Shown in pieces: positions 10,325 through 22,390 of a stretch of 64,000 bases of DNA. The notes under the pieces were generated by a model, which made no database searches, was not told the origin of the DNA, and saw only the letters and a list, made by a program, of their open reading frames with translations. The DNA is from Portulaca oleracea (Eukaryota; Streptophyta; Magnoliopsida; Caryophyllales; Portulacaceae). Location of the stretch: contig CM055881.1 in the NCBI GenBank assembly GCA_029582165.1, positions 40,706,655 to 40,770,654 of the forward strand. The letters are read 5' to 3'. The stretch's first letter is position 1; the number at the start of each line of letters is the position of its first letter. The position numbers and the translations under genes were made by a program.

Positions 10325-11573
10325 CACAACTTCATAAACCGGTCGAGTCTTCCACAAAGCTCATGAATTCTACCCACAAAACATGCTGCATTCATCACAA
10401 ACAGGACATGGCATTCAGAACAAGCATTCAAAGAATAGCCTCAAATTAGTCTTGAATGTAATTAATGTGTATCATGACATGCATGCATCCATTGTCAACA
10501 AGGGTTTCTACCTTAAATTCTTGTATCATCATCATGGGTTTGGTTTCTATAGAAGCAATTGTTTGATGAAATCAGTACATTGTTGAATTATCAACATGTA
10601 AAGACAACAACATGGAGACACCTAAATATCCATTTGCATGATTGTTTTTTTTTTTTTTTGAGCTTCATTTCAATGACCATTTCCCCATGCTTCCATTGGT
10701 TTAACTGAGATTTCCCATACAGGTCCTGGCAAAAAGTAACTCGACCCGAGACCGACCTGGTTTTTCAAACCTTAAATATAACAAACCCCGAATACGGGGC
10801 AATACCGAACCCAACCTGACCCGCCCAAGTTGACAAGTCTATCCATACTTATAAACCAACCCGAAAAAAAGTCCTTAAAAAGGGTTTTGGAATATTTTTT
10901 GCCCACCATCTCCAATGAAAATATATACCTTCAAACACACCAAAATCAAGCAGTATGAATTCCTGAAAATCAATGCAATGGGTTCATAATTCTCAAAAAC
11001 AAACAGAATTCCATAATACCCTTCTAAGAAATGCACAATTCATTCATATGGGGTTAAAAGGAGCAATTCAACAATCATTTTACATGAAATAAAAGGAAGA
11101 AATGAAAGCTTACCTAAGATTATAATTTTACGGGGCGAAAACAGAAGAACTAATAAACAACCAGGAAGATCGAAATCGAAGAAGAAGAATGAGACTGTTG
11201 ATCCTTGGTCTGCAATTGGGAAGAACAGATATGGAATCAACAGTCCCAAATTGATCCTCTTCCCTGGGGTAATTTTTCTGGGTATTTGGGAAAATCGTTG
11301 GTAATTTTTTCTGGGTAACTGGGGAAAATTGAAGAGGATGACGATGATGGGAAAAGAGGGAAGCTAAAAATGGGGAAAACAGACAGAAATGATTATGAGG
11401 AAAAAGGAGGGAAATTGCGAGGCAAGAGATTGGATTTTGAGCGAATTTTTCTCTCTCATTTCAAAACCAGCTGAGATTCAGAAATGAGAATGAGAATGAG
11501 AATGAGATGTGTACTACTGGGCTTTCCATCCACTCTTCTTCCAATTCATCATCCCCCATGGATTTATGGTTTG
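10325..11573. other. 5' region of the uncharacterised gene plus a dispersed repeat
   Basis: No second gene seen. 10720-10860 carries a member of the ACCCGA-rich dispersed repeat (runs such as CCGACCTGG and CCCGAATACGGGGC), also present in the NPF intron and at 26.5, 42.6, 43.8 and 58.2 kb. A GAATGA/GAGAAT microsatellite lies at about 11474-11506. Confidence 0.45.
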
Positions 11574-11946
11574 GGCCCTGTTAGGCAAAATTAGCGTTTT
11601 AGGCAGCGGATAGCGGTTTATGTAGCGGATAGTGGATGACTGTTCAAATGAAAATTGTGTTCGGTAAATTTAGCGGTTGAATTAACAGATTAATGTGAAT
11701 TGACATAAAAGGATGTCAATAATTTTAAAAGATAAAATTTTCAAAGGGTATTTTTTGACCGAACATGTGAAACGCTATATCATAAACGCTAAACGTTAAC
11801 TTTATTAGCGTTTCACAAAACGCTCCTTAAAACGCTAAACGCTCCTCAAAACGCTAGCTTATCGAACACTAATATTTATGCAATTAGAGTTTTTGACTTG
11901 GTCAAGACGCTAAACGCTACCCCAAACGCTGCTGCCGAACAAAGCC
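11574..11946. mobile_element. Tourist-type (or hAT-like) MITE, 373 bp
   Basis: Ends are GGCCCTGTTAGGCA and, inverted, GGCTTTGTTCGGCA, with a perfect TTG on both sides (11571-11573 and 11947-11949) as a 3-bp target duplication. Inside, the motif AACGCTAAACGCT and its complement are repeated. A 3-bp duplication suits PIF/Harbinger; a longer imperfect hAT-type duplication (TGGTTT) cannot be excluded. No coding capacity. Confidence 0.55.
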
Positions 11947-13372
11947 TTGGTTTCTCGTGGTCTTTGTACGTAGATAGTGAGTTTGAAATTAAATTGTTTT
12001 ATGGTTCCACCCTAATTATATGATATAATTACATATTTTATAGTTTATTTTTTTAACATCTTTTTTTTTAAGTTGGTAATGTTTTTAATATGATAAAGTT
12101 AAATTTTTAAATATATTGTAATTAATTTATACCCTTTATGTTCATGTTTTGAACATTATATATATACATATATGTATTGAATAAATGATATATGGATATG
12201 AGTATATGAGCATAACACTTTGATGAGCATTGAATATGAATGAACATTAAGTATTATTTTTTAGAACATCAAGTGTTGGTTTAGCTTTTTAGGGGACATC
12301 AACTTTAAATGGTGAACATCACATAATATTCACCATGCAAATTTGATATCCCCTAAAAAATACTTGATGTCATCAAAAACATTGTCATGCTCGGGTCATG
12401 ATGCTATATGGTCATGAAAGGCGCGCATGACCACGATCATTCATGATCTAGCTGTTGAGTTTTTTTTTTAAGGTTCAGTAAAGAGAATTGAGAATATCTA
12501 ATCATATCCTCTAAAATTTATTATAAGGTGGTTAATTTATTGTGATACATATGTTATTATAGGGCCACTATATTGTCAAAATCCAGCACGTCTAATTCTT
12601 GTCAAGTGCATAATAAGTTCACTTTATACCCCCCGCACGCAATGGCGGATCCCAGACATGCGTAACGGTGGCCGTAGCCACCGGCAATACAAAAAAAAAA
12701 TATTAATTTACTATAATTCATGAGAAAAATTATGGGTCTTATGTGTATTAGACAAATATAATAATGTATTGGACATTTCTAATCAAAATACCTAGATCTG
12801 CCGCTGCTCCCCCAACACACACAAGTTATGGGAGGTGGCACATTCATGCAATTGCATCTCAAGACATTCCAAAGTGGACAACAAACATAACAAGTGAACA
12901 TATGTTACATGTACTTAACAAAAAAATCCAAGAACAATAGTACTTAGTGGAGCATCTGAAGCCAAAGAAGCAAAATGGTCTTCAACAACCACAATTCAAC
13001 ATTCATAAAGTATTAACCAGAGCAAAGGTGACATTTGTCGAACATAAGGCTTGTGAGCACCTTTCATCGGTACATATATGGCCAATCACCTCTTGTCAAA
13101 GTGGCAAGATGTGAACTTTATCGTCCAGAGTTCGAATATTGAGTGAGATGTTTATCTCGTATCTACTTGTAAAATCCTATGGAATAACCAGAATTCAAAC
13201 CTTGGACGTATGGGATAGACGGTAGACCTGTTGCCACTCAGCCAGGAGATGATTGGCTACAGCATATTACAATTGATTGAGTCAAAATGGATATAAATGC
13301 CATTCTAGACCTTTAGTTATAATTTAATCCAACTACTTTTGCATATGATCTCTTAAAAATTTTATCAATTGA
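11947..13372. other. Gene-free AT-rich stretch
   Basis: No coding region recognised. 12640-12800 resembles a worn repeat (CAATGGCGGATCC ... AGATCTGCCGCTGC). At 13075-13270 a fragment with AGAGTTCGAATAT may be an old Pol III-derived SINE. Neither is certain. Confidence 0.4.
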
Positions 13373-13693
13373 GGCCCTGTTCTTTTATATGGTTGATTGC
13401 GGTATGACTTGGTGTAGTGGAATTGTGGCGGGTGTGATTGAATTATGGTGGGTTATTGATAAATTGTAGTGGGTTTTGTTTTTTTATCAATGTAAATTGT
13501 ATTGGTAAATGTAAAAAAAGTTGATTGTGGTGGATTGTAGTAAAGCACCGTTATTTTGTGCGTTAACGCAACTAACCACAACGCAAATTACCGCAACCTG
13601 CCGCAATATATCGCAAATTACTATTACCTTTTTACTATTTTTACCGCAATCAACCGCAACTAACCGCAACACAACGCACAAAAGAACATGGTC
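13373..13693. mobile_element. Tourist-like MITE, copy 1
   Basis: Termini GGCCCTGTTCTTTTAT and, inverted, GACCATGTTCTTTTGT; flanks TGA and TAA fit a degraded 3-bp TWA duplication. Sub-terminal GTGGTGGATTG/CCGCAA motifs match the copies at 34622, 40374 and 48253. Non-coding. Confidence 0.6.
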
Positions 13694-14013
13694 TAAATTG
13701 CGGTGAATTGGTATATTGTGGTGGATTATGACAAAGTGCAGTGTGTTCTGACACCACAGTCAGTCAGCGAACCGTATTTGATACTTAACATAGTAAATAT
13801 TTGTTAAAAATTTGACCTTTTAAGCAAACAATGCAATGGTTTTGTATGCCAAATACACCCAATCATAGCTTGTGATTAGAGACTTATAATGCGACATAAG
13901 TTCATTAATTTTGGGCCTCAGTCAAAACGAGACAAAATGCTAAAAAAATTTGTTGGAAAAAAAATGCTAAAAAAATAAAAGGCAAAACAAATGGCAAAAC
14001 GGAAAAAAAGTCA
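13694..14013. other. Upstream region of RPA1
   Basis: AT-rich DNA between the MITE and the E2F site. No gene seen. Confidence 0.4.
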
Positions 14014-14027
14014 TTTTGGCGCGAAAA
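14014..14027. promoter_or_regulatory. Palindromic E2F site upstream of RPA1
   Basis: TTTTGGCGCGAAAA is a near-perfect palindrome; both strands match the E2F consensus TTTSSCGC (TTTGGCGC and TTTCGCGC). It lies about 230 bp before the RPA1 ATG. Replication protein A genes are established E2F/G1-S targets in plants and animals, so its position fits S-phase control. Confidence 0.75.
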
Positions 14028-14253
14028 TCACAGGACAATTGAAAATCGAGTCAAAATAGCGCTCGAAGATTTAACCCCCGCGAAAACATTCCCCAAATTC
14101 ACGTTCAAAATCAGAAGAACCCTAATAATGGCGCTTAAATCTGCAAATACAAAAGGACCCCTCTGCATTCTTCTGCTCTCTCTTCATTTCCGAACAAACC
14201 CTGCTCGCAGTCGCTTATCAATTTAGAGAGAGAAAGCTAGAGAGACAAGGGAG

Positions 14254-17200
14254 ATGGAGACGAAGATGGTAACCCTAGATGCAATTTCGAAGATCATGGC
14301 GAATCCTTCTCCAGATTCGTCCGTCGATGTTCCCGAACTTGTTGTTCAGATCGTCGATTTGAAGGCCGTCGGCAACCGATTCATGTCAGTCTCTATGTCT
14401 ATTCGCCTTTTTAGGGTTAGGGTTTGTGGGTTTTGTTTGTTAAGTTCAAAGGGCAATTAGGGTTTCTGATTCGCTCAATTTTACTTGAATAATCGATTTA
14501 TCATTAGGTTTACCAGATTATGAAATTTGGTACTAGGGTTTTAACTCTCGAGGCTTTGTCAATGATTGGGAAAAGTTATCTTGCATAGTTTAGAGTTTCT
14601 AGGTTGTTTGTTGTTATGGGATTATCATTAATTTCTGTGTGGTTGCTTGAAATTTGTTCAGGTTCACAGCCAGTGATGGGAAACAAAAGGTTAAAGGGAT
14701 CCTACAGTCCAGCTTTTCTAACATGATTTCATCTGGGGCTATTCAGAACTTGGGTCTCATTAGGGTTCTTGATTACACTCTCAATGACATCCCAAACAAG
14801 CCTGAAAAGTGAGTTCCTCAACTCCTTCAGTATTTTACTGTTACTAATAAGTTAAATTACTAAGTTATACTAGAATGATGGACTAATAGTTTGTCAAGGA
14901 ATGACTTTTATCATACATTACTGCTATGCTCATTGAAATTCATCATAAAGTTGTGCGTTTCATGATAAATTTATGGCAAGACGTTCTTACATAAGACTTA
15001 CTATCTTAGGTATTTGCTAGTAACAAAGTGTGAGCCAGTGTCACATGCCCTTGATATGGAGATTAAGTTTGAGCCGAAAATCGAGGAGTGCGGTGTGGTT
15101 TTGAAACCGAAGGAGCAAGTTAAGGAAGAGGCTGGCATCGTGTTGAAGCCCAAACAAGAAGTTGTAGCTAAATCGGCTGCACAGATAGTACACGAGCAGC
15201 GTGGAAAGTAAGTAATGTTTGCCTATTATTTTTGATAATTGAGATTTGCCCATGGCTTCAAATTCTCCCATTTTGATGGATCATGTAGTACATGTTTTCA
15301 ATATTAGGTTTTGGTATATGTCTCTTTGAATTGGAAAATATAGGGGTAAGTAAGAGTGCTCCATTTGAGTATCCGACCTCTCCTTACCTTGGTTGATGGG
15401 ATTTTAAAGTATTGGTTTTGGTTTATGTATTGAATCTTAAAATTGTCTCATTTTGATTGAATTATGTGTAAACTTGTTTTCCTTGGGAGCTTGTTGTTTT
15501 GATGAATTACATAGTACATGAGCATTGTGAAATGTTGTGTTTGCCTTTGATTTTGACGTGATTGAGCTTTGTCTATGGCTTTAAAATAGCCTATTTTGAT
15601 GAAGTATTTAGTACATGTGTTGAGTATTTGCTTGAAGATCTCTTGTTTTTTGATGAATTATGTAGTGTCCGCTAGGTAATTTAGACTTGTTTCCTTATTT
15701 TACCTCCAAAATGTTTCAAAAAACAAATTTGGTGGGTTCACAGAATCAACCTCTCCATGAACATTAGTATTTGTTTAGTTAACACTTCCTACATTTGCAT
15801 CTCCATAGACCCCACTATAGTGGGACCCACCTTGAGAGTCGTTATTGGTGGTTGTCGTAAATTTTGTAAATTTTGTAACGGGTTTAAGAGAGCTTATATG
15901 TTTCTATTTTAAATTGCTCCAGTATGCCTCCTGCTGCACGAATGGCGATGACACGTAGAGTCCACCCTTTGGCTTCCTTGAATCCCTACCAAGGGAATTG
16001 GACCATAAAGGTCAGAGTCACAAGCAAAGCAAACATGAGAAGCTACAGGAATGCAAGAGGGGAGGGGAATGTCTTCAATGTTGAACTTACCGATGAAGAT
16101 GTAAGCATCACATTGCTAAATTGCCCCCTTTTTGAAATATGCTTAATTCGAGTTCCTAATCATCTTATTGTGGTATTATTCTAGGGCACGCAAATCCAAG
16201 CAACAATGTTCAATGAAGCGGCAAAGAAGTTCTACGACAAATTCCAAGTAGGGAAAGTTTACTACATATCCAAGGGAACTCTTCGGGTTGCTAATAAGCA
16301 GTTTAAGACTGTGCAAAATGACTATGAGATGACCCTCAATGAGAACTCCATGGTCGAGGAAGCCAGTGATGAAGGGATCGTCATCCCTGAAACTAAGTTC
16401 AACTTTATTCCGATCGATCAATTGGGTCCCTATGTTAATGGAAGGGAACTTGTAGGTATGAAGTCTGCACAACATCCCACTTTTTACGGTTGAGTTAATG
16501 AGATTAACCATTGTGAGAGTTGGTTAATGATTGTTTCTGCCATGTCTTGCAGATATAATTGGTGTTGTCAAAAGTGTTTCCCCAACAATGAGTATTAGGC
16601 GAAAGAGCAACAACGAGATGATCCCCAAGCGTGACATAACCATTGCTGATGAATCGTGAGTGCTTGCTTGGCCTTTGTCTTGGTACCGGTACTATGTTTG
16701 AAATTCTCGCCAACCTTGGCCTCAATGTGAATTTTGTATATGATTGCAGGAAGAAAACAGTGGTTGTTTCTTTGTGGAATGATCACGCTACATCAGTAGG
16801 GCAAGAATTGTTGGATATGGCTGACAAATCTCCAGTAGTAGCCATAAAATCTGTCAAGGTTGGAGACTTCCAGGGTAAGATCTGATTATTTTACGTTTTA
16901 CCGAGTTTTATCCACCCAGATGGAGGTTGAAAGTAAAGAAACTAATGTCCTGTGTTTTTACATTTTACTACAGGTGTTTCATTGTCTGCACTGAGCCAGA
17001 GCATAGTAAAAATAAACCCCGAGTTACCTGAATCGACAAAATTAAGATCTTGGTAATCCCCTGTCCTTCACAATTTGATATCCAAATAGGGTTGGAAGTT
17101 GGGATGTTGTTTCTCAAAGCTTTCCTGCTTTTTACAGGTACGATACTGAAGGTAAAGAGGCGTCAATGGCTTCTGTAGGTGCCGGTTTGAGCCCTAATTC

Positions 17201-18200
17201 AACTAACGGAGGTCGGTCCATGTACACTGACAGAGTCTCGTTATCTCATGTCACGAGCAACACATCCTTAGGCGAAGATAAGGTATATTGCATAATTTGC
17301 ATGCATAAAAAACATCGCACCCAGAAAAAGGCATGTTCAAAAGAATCGAGTTCATTTCATGGTTTGTTTGTTGTTTTCACAGCCGGCTTTCTTCAGCCTG
17401 AAGGCATACATAAGTCTGATCAAGCCTGACCAGACAATGTGGTATCGAGCATGCAAGACCTGCAACAAGAAGGTGACTGAGGCCATTGGGTCAGGTTACT
17501 GGTGCGAAGGATGCCAAAAGAACGATGACGAATGCAGCTTAAGGTAAGAGAAAATGGACCGAAACTAACCTAACTTGTCTCACTTTCATGCTGTTATGTA
17601 AGTGATGAAGACAGTAAATAAAACATCTGAATTGTGCTTGTTTTCAGATACATTATGGTGGCAAAAGTCTCTGACGCAAGTGGAGAAGCTTGGGTTTCGA
17701 CTTTCAACGACCAAGCTGAGAGAATCATCGGGTGCTCTGCTGATGAACTCGACAGGCTGAAATCTGAGGTGGGTTATACTTAGAGCTCCACAAACTACCT
17801 TAATATGAACCCTAAACCCTAAAAACAAAGACTAACCCTAAAATGCGGCACATGCAACTTTGTTGCGAATCTGAGACCCTAATATGAACCCTAAACCCTA
17901 AACCCTAAAAACAAAGATTAACCCTAAAATGTGGCGAATGCAACTTTGTTGCGAATCTGAGACATCGGTGATCTGATTGTAACACATTGGTGTGTTCAGG
18001 AAGGTGAGGAGAATCTGTACCAAGGGAAGCTGAAAGAGGCGACGTGGGCACTTCACCATATGCGAGTGAGCGTGGTGCAAAACGAGTACATGAACGAGAA
18101 GAGGCAAAGGATTACTGTGAGAGCGATCGCTCCAATCGACATTGCAGCTGAAACCCGGTTCCTGTTGAATGAGATAACCAACACAAAAGGATCTTCTTAG
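14254..18200 (+). CDS. RPA1B: Replication protein A 70-kDa DNA-binding subunit, RPA1B type
   Basis: Twelve exons: 14254-14384, 14662-14808, 15010-15207, 15923-16100, 16185-16455, 16553-16655, 16750-16874, 16974-17052, 17138-17282, 17383-17543, 17648-17768 and 18000-18200. They join to 1860 nt (619 aa) with consistent phases. RPA1 is the large subunit of the heterotrimer that coats single-stranded DNA in replication, repair and recombination. An N-terminal OB fold (about 1-115) and a linker lead to DBD-A (from RRVHPLASLNPYQGNWTIK), DBD-B and DBD-C. DBD-C holds the zinc ribbon CKTCNKKV...YWCEGC (Cys 483, 486, 500, 503). It is closest, from memory, to Arabidopsis RPA1B/RPA1D and lacks the long C-terminal CCHC extension of RPA1C/E. 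Exon 2 begins GTTCACAGCC, joining to GNRFMFTASDGK. Expression is probably cell-cycle controlled through the upstream E2F site. Confidence 0.96.
15335..15440 (+). repeat. SINE-like fragment in RPA1 intron 3
   Basis: ATAGGGGTAAGTAAGAGTGCTCCATTTGAGTATCCGACCTCTCCTTACC followed by a TATTGGTTTTGGTTTATG tail parallels the copies at 945-1090 and 52888-53000. It is diverged, with no clear target-site duplication. Confidence 0.4.
17803..17965. repeat. Tandem duplication of about 80 bp with telomere motif, RPA1 intron 11
   Basis: Two units each hold AACCCTAAAAACAAAGA(C/T)TAACCC, then TGCAACTTTGTTGCGAATCTGAGAC. Unit starts at about 17807 and 17888 carry one or two extra CCCTAAA copies. A 12-bp palindrome (CAACTTTGTTG) lies in each unit. 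Confidence 0.75.
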
Positions 18201-18580
18201 TAGGAGGAAATCTATGTCTAAAGTTTGTGAGTAGGATAGTAGATGAGATCATGAGTTAGATGATTGTAGTTTGTAGAAGATGGAGATTTGTGTGTGTTTT
18301 TGGGTTATTTTTAGGTAGTGTTTGGAGATGGATTGATGTTCTGGTTGTAATATATGCATTGTGGAATCTAATGCACTTTGGCCTTTGACATAGTGCCATG
18401 AGCCAAACTAAGCACTGAAGCATGAATGGTTTCTACCTTCCATGTTTTTCAGGTTTATAGTATGGAATGATCTACTCTAGTCTCTAATTATAATGAAAAA
18501 TACTTGCATAAAATGTGTGGATTAGTCTTAAAAATATTGGACTGTAAAATAGCAATTTGCAAAAAAATTTTAAAAACCAC

Positions 18581-18652
18581 GCCCACCGTGGGGCTCGAAC
18601 CCACGACCACAAGGTTAAGAGCTGTGCGCTCTACCAACTGAGCTAGACGGGC
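18581..18652 (-). tRNA. tRNA-Lys(CTT), cassette copy 1; anticodon stem damaged
   Basis: Cloverleaf on the minus strand: acceptor GCCCGTC/GGTGGGC, D arm, T arm GTGGG-TTCGAGC-CCCAC. The anticodon loop is CTCTTAA (anticodon CTT). The anticodon stem reads CACAG against CCTTG, giving two mismatches where copy 3 (CAAGG) pairs fully. A T-run just downstream (plus 18561-18576) can stop Pol III. It lies 9 nt downstream of the tRNA-Cys. Confidence 0.85.
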
Positions 18653-18661
18653 AAAGGAGAA

Positions 18662-18732
18662 GGGCCCAACCGGGTTTGAACCGGTGACCTCTTGATCTGC
18701 AGTCAAATGCTCTACCACTGAGCTATGGACCC
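18662..18732 (-). tRNA. tRNA-Cys(GCA), cassette copy 1
   Basis: 71-nt cloverleaf: acceptor GGGTCCA...TGGGCCC, D stem GCTC/GAGC, anticodon loop CTGCAGA (GCA, Cys), T arm ACCGG-TTCAAAC-CCGGT. All stems pair. It is the promoter-proximal member of the pair. Confidence 0.92.
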
Positions 18733-19012
18733 CTTTGCTTCTTGTTCTTCTCAATCCACACATCACCCCAAAAAAAAAAAAAAAAGAGAAACACCAATAA
18801 ATGTTTTTGTAGTAAAATTGATAAATTGAAAAATATTGATGAATTTTACCGCTTGGCGCTGGTCCCTGCGCCCAATTTTCCATTTTAATAATCATCTGGG
18901 TTGGTGATGATTGTTGATTGTTGTCTACAATTTTGTACTTGTCATGTTGAATGTTGACAGCAAAACTCCAGAATGAGTTGATCTAGTGGTCATCCAACAT
19001 CAACAATTCGTC

Positions 19013-21865
19013 ATGGAAGATCCTCTCCTTCAGGTTTGTTTATACTTCAATTCTGTTCTTACTGTCTTCTCCTTTCCCAAATCAACATGCTTCGGATTTC
19101 AATCTTCATACTCATGATCCAGTCAGAGTATCAATATGAGCTCAATTAGGGTTTATTTATTCAATCGAGTTCAGCTGCGACACAATTTCTGCAGAATCAC
19201 ACTTGCATTTAACCTCGTTCCACTTTCTGTGCGTGTTCTTGTAAAATTAGAAGGAAAGCAGTCAATTCTACACCGGAGATGGCTCGGTTGATCTCCATGG
19301 GAGGCCTGCTTTGAAGTCCAAAACTGGAAATTGGAGAGCATGCCCATTCATTCTCGGTACTTACATTACTACAATGGTTGCATTTTTTAGAGTTCTATCA
19401 TCATCATCACATTGATTCATTCATACGATTTGACCTAATTTTTGGGCTCAATAGGCAATGAATGCTGCGAGCGTCTTGCCTACTATGGCATCGCGAAGAA
19501 CCTTGTCAATTACATCACCGGGAGATTGCACCAAGGAAATGTGTCTGCTGCCAGGATCGTTGCGACATGGGCAGGAACTTGTTACCTCACGCCTCTTCTC
19601 GGAGCTTTCTTGGCCGATTCGTATTGGGGAAGATACTGGACTATTGCTGTCTTCTCCATCGTTTATTTCATTGTAATTTCTGAATCTCAGTTTAAGATTA
19701 AATGCTCTTGTTAGTTTGTTGATACTCAGTTACATGATCTAGCTCCTTAGGTATTCTACTGTGATGCCTGTGCATATCTTGTTAGTTTGTTAAATACTCT
19801 TTAAGATTAATCTTACAAAAACCTAGGAATAAGTTTTGTTGACGTTTACGTGAGTTCCTAACTTAGAAAAACATGACTCGTAACTCACTGTAGGGGATGT
19901 GCACATTAACTCTCTCTGCAGCAATTCCTGCTTTTACACCAGCCGAATGCGAAGGCTTGATTTGTCCTACATCAACCCCAGCACAACATGCAGTATTCTT
20001 CTCAGGCCTTTACCTAATTGCTCTGGGAACAGGAGGGATTAAGCCATGCGTTTCATCGTTTGGTGCTGATCAGTTTGACGACACCGATTCAGAAGAGAGG
20101 GTGAAGAAGGGATCTTTCTTCAATTGGTTTTATTTCTCCATCAACATCGGGTCCTTCGTATCAAGTAGCTTTATTATTTGGGTCCAAGAAAACATTGGAT
20201 GGGGCATAGGCTTTGGCATTCCTGCAATTTTCATGGGAGTTGCCGTTGCATGTTTCTTTTCTGGAACTCCTCTGTATAGGTTCCAAAAGCCTGGTGGAAG
20301 CCCCTTGACAAGAGTGTGCCAGGTTGTGGTTGCATCGCTTCATAAGAGGAAGTTGGAAGTTCCTGAAAACTCTGGCTTCCTTTATGAAACATCTGAGCAA
20401 AATTCGGCAATTGAAGGAAGCCGGAAGTTGGCGCATACTGATGGATTGAAGTAAGTCTTCTTGCTATTTTTGAATGACATATTCTTGAATGAAGCCGATG
20501 CCAACCTTGATTTCCATCCGGTTTAAACTTTAAAGCAACATGACTGTTAATAAAACCCAACTTAGCTGTATATAACAACGAGCCTCACTAACCCAAAACT
20601 TCCTGTTAACTGTTGATAACTGACCAACTGATAAAAAGAAATGAAACCAAATACAAATGGCCCAGTGAATGTGGCGAGATGCTAACCCTGTTATTGTTCC
20701 AGATGCCTGGATAAAGCGGCTGTCTTGTCAGCTGAAGACTTGAAAACCGGGGATTTCTCCAAGCCGTGGAGATTGTGCACTGTGACGCAGGTGGAAGAAT
20801 TCAAGATTCTGATCCGTATGTTCCCTATATGGGCATCTGGGATCGTCTTTGCTGCTGTTTATTCCCAAATGTCCACAATGTTTGTTGAACAAGGAATGGT
20901 GATGGGCAGAACACTTGGATCCTTCACCATCCCGGCAGCCTCTATATCAACCTTCGATACCATCAGCGTTATCTTGTGGGTCCCAATCTACGATAGAATT
21001 CTTGTGCCTATAGCTAGGAAGTTCACCGGCAGAGAGAGGGGGTTCTCGGAGCTACAGAGAATGGGAATCGGCCTCTTCATCTCAATACTTGCCATGATAT
21101 CCGCTGCTGTGGTGGAGATTCGACGTTTGCAGCTCGTAAAAGAACTGGGTAAGCGTGTAAAATTCATTAGTAAATGGATAGTATGTTAAAAGTTCAGTCT
21201 TGGTATGTTTTGGTAAATATTGGGGAAAAGTGTCACTTTTGAATAAAGTAGCCCTTTTTCCAAAGGCAAGTATTGATTAACCTGTAAGTTCTGTTAAACT
21301 TTTGGTAAATATTTACCTCCCCCAACTTACATTACGCCTAGAGCTGGCAAAATCTGACCTGATCCGAAAACCGACCCGAACCTGCCCTAAAGTTTAAGGT
21401 TATGCCCGGAATTTCCAAACCTAAAACATAAATAAACCTGAAATTAACCCGCCCGAATTGACAGGTCTAAATTTACGCCTGAATTTTACAGGTATTGATG
21501 AAAACGTTGCAGTCCCTCTTAAGATCTTATGGCAAATTCCTCAGTTCTTTCTGGTGGGGGCGGCCGAGGTGTTCACATTCATCGGGCAGCTGGAGTTCTT
21601 CTATGATCAATCCCCCGATGCCATGAGAAGTCTGTGCAGCGCGCTTTCGCTTCTGACGACCGCACTGGGGAGTTACCTCAACTCTCTGATTCTGACAATT
21701 GTGAACGCCGTCACAACTGCTGGGGGCAAGCCCGGGTGGATCCCCGACAATCTGAACAAGGGTCGCCTTGATAAGTTCTTCTGGCTTTTAGCTGCACTCA
21801 GCTTCTCCAACTTGGTGGTGTATGGTTTGTGTGCCATCAAGTATAAAAAGAAGAAGGCCTCTTGA
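19013..21865 (+). CDS. NPF (NRT1/PTR) proton-coupled di/tripeptide transporter, NPF8/PTR2 type
   Basis: Six exons (19013-19033, 19251-19356, 19455-19672, 19894-20450, 20703-21148, 21492-21865) total 1722 nt, 573 aa, with all phases agreeing. NPF8 members such as Arabidopsis PTR2/NPF8.3 move di- and tripeptides with protons, usually at the tonoplast or plasma membrane. Visible features: a short cytosolic N-terminus, the proton-coupling ExxER motif in [11 protein letters not shown] (E45-R49), the NPF signature [29 protein letters not shown], the central loop, and [20 protein letters not shown] near the end. The C-terminus is basic (KYKKKKAS). Exon 1 encodes only seven residues (MEDPLLQ); the start rests on frame and family length. 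A dispersed ACCCGA-type repeat lies in the last intron. The gene sits between tRNA cassette copies 1 and 2, on the opposite strand. Confidence 0.93.
21336..21474. repeat. ACCCGA-rich dispersed repeat in an NPF intron
   Basis: Runs such as AAAACCGACCCGAACCTG and ATTAACCCGCCCGAATTGACAGGTCTAAA match the repeats at 10.7, 26.5, 42.6 and 43.8 kb. Internal order (ACCTGATCCGAAAACCGACCCG, then CCCGAATTGACAGGTCT) is kept between copies. Class unknown. Confidence 0.5.
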
Positions 21866-22390
21866 GGATTTATGAATTCCTGACAATTGGGTCATTCAGG
21901 TCGGGTTTGCATTGGGTTAGTTCGAGTCAAGCAGGTTCGAGTTGGGTCACTATCAGGTCGGTTTGGTTTCATGTCGCTTTAGAAAACGAACAACTTTGGT
22001 TTCATATTGTACCTTTCATTGTGCATAGTGTTGAATTGAATGTGTAAATACATACCACTTCAAATGTGAATATCCAAATGTATTCATTCTTGTACATTGA
22101 TTGCTATCCTAACTCACAGATGAGTAATTCTTCCTACCCAGGTGTGCACTCATCTTAAATATGCTGAAGAAACTGATGGTATTGTTAAGGTTCATTTAGC
22201 TGTTGGAATTGGGATATCAATTTTCACACTACTTTCTTGCATGGTCATTTCTGGAATTTTACTAACAGACAATTGTATTTTGTCCAGTCTTCAGTTCAGC
22301 TCAGTCCCCATGTTCGGTCTTCGGGCAAAAAAATAGAGAGGAAGCTGATTTTGACAGGCAAACAATTATCAAAAAAATGGTAAGCAACGC
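21866..22390. other. Intergenic between NPF gene and tRNA cassette 2
   Basis: Holds the NPF 3' UTR. No further gene recognised; the small ORFs here have no recognisable sequence. Confidence 0.4.

Noticed and set aside
18488..18895. Minus-strand ORF containing SSVVEHLTADQEVTGSNPVG (also at 22296 and 22838)
   Set aside because: This peptide is the well-known translation of tRNA-Cys/tRNA-Lys sequence, not a protein.
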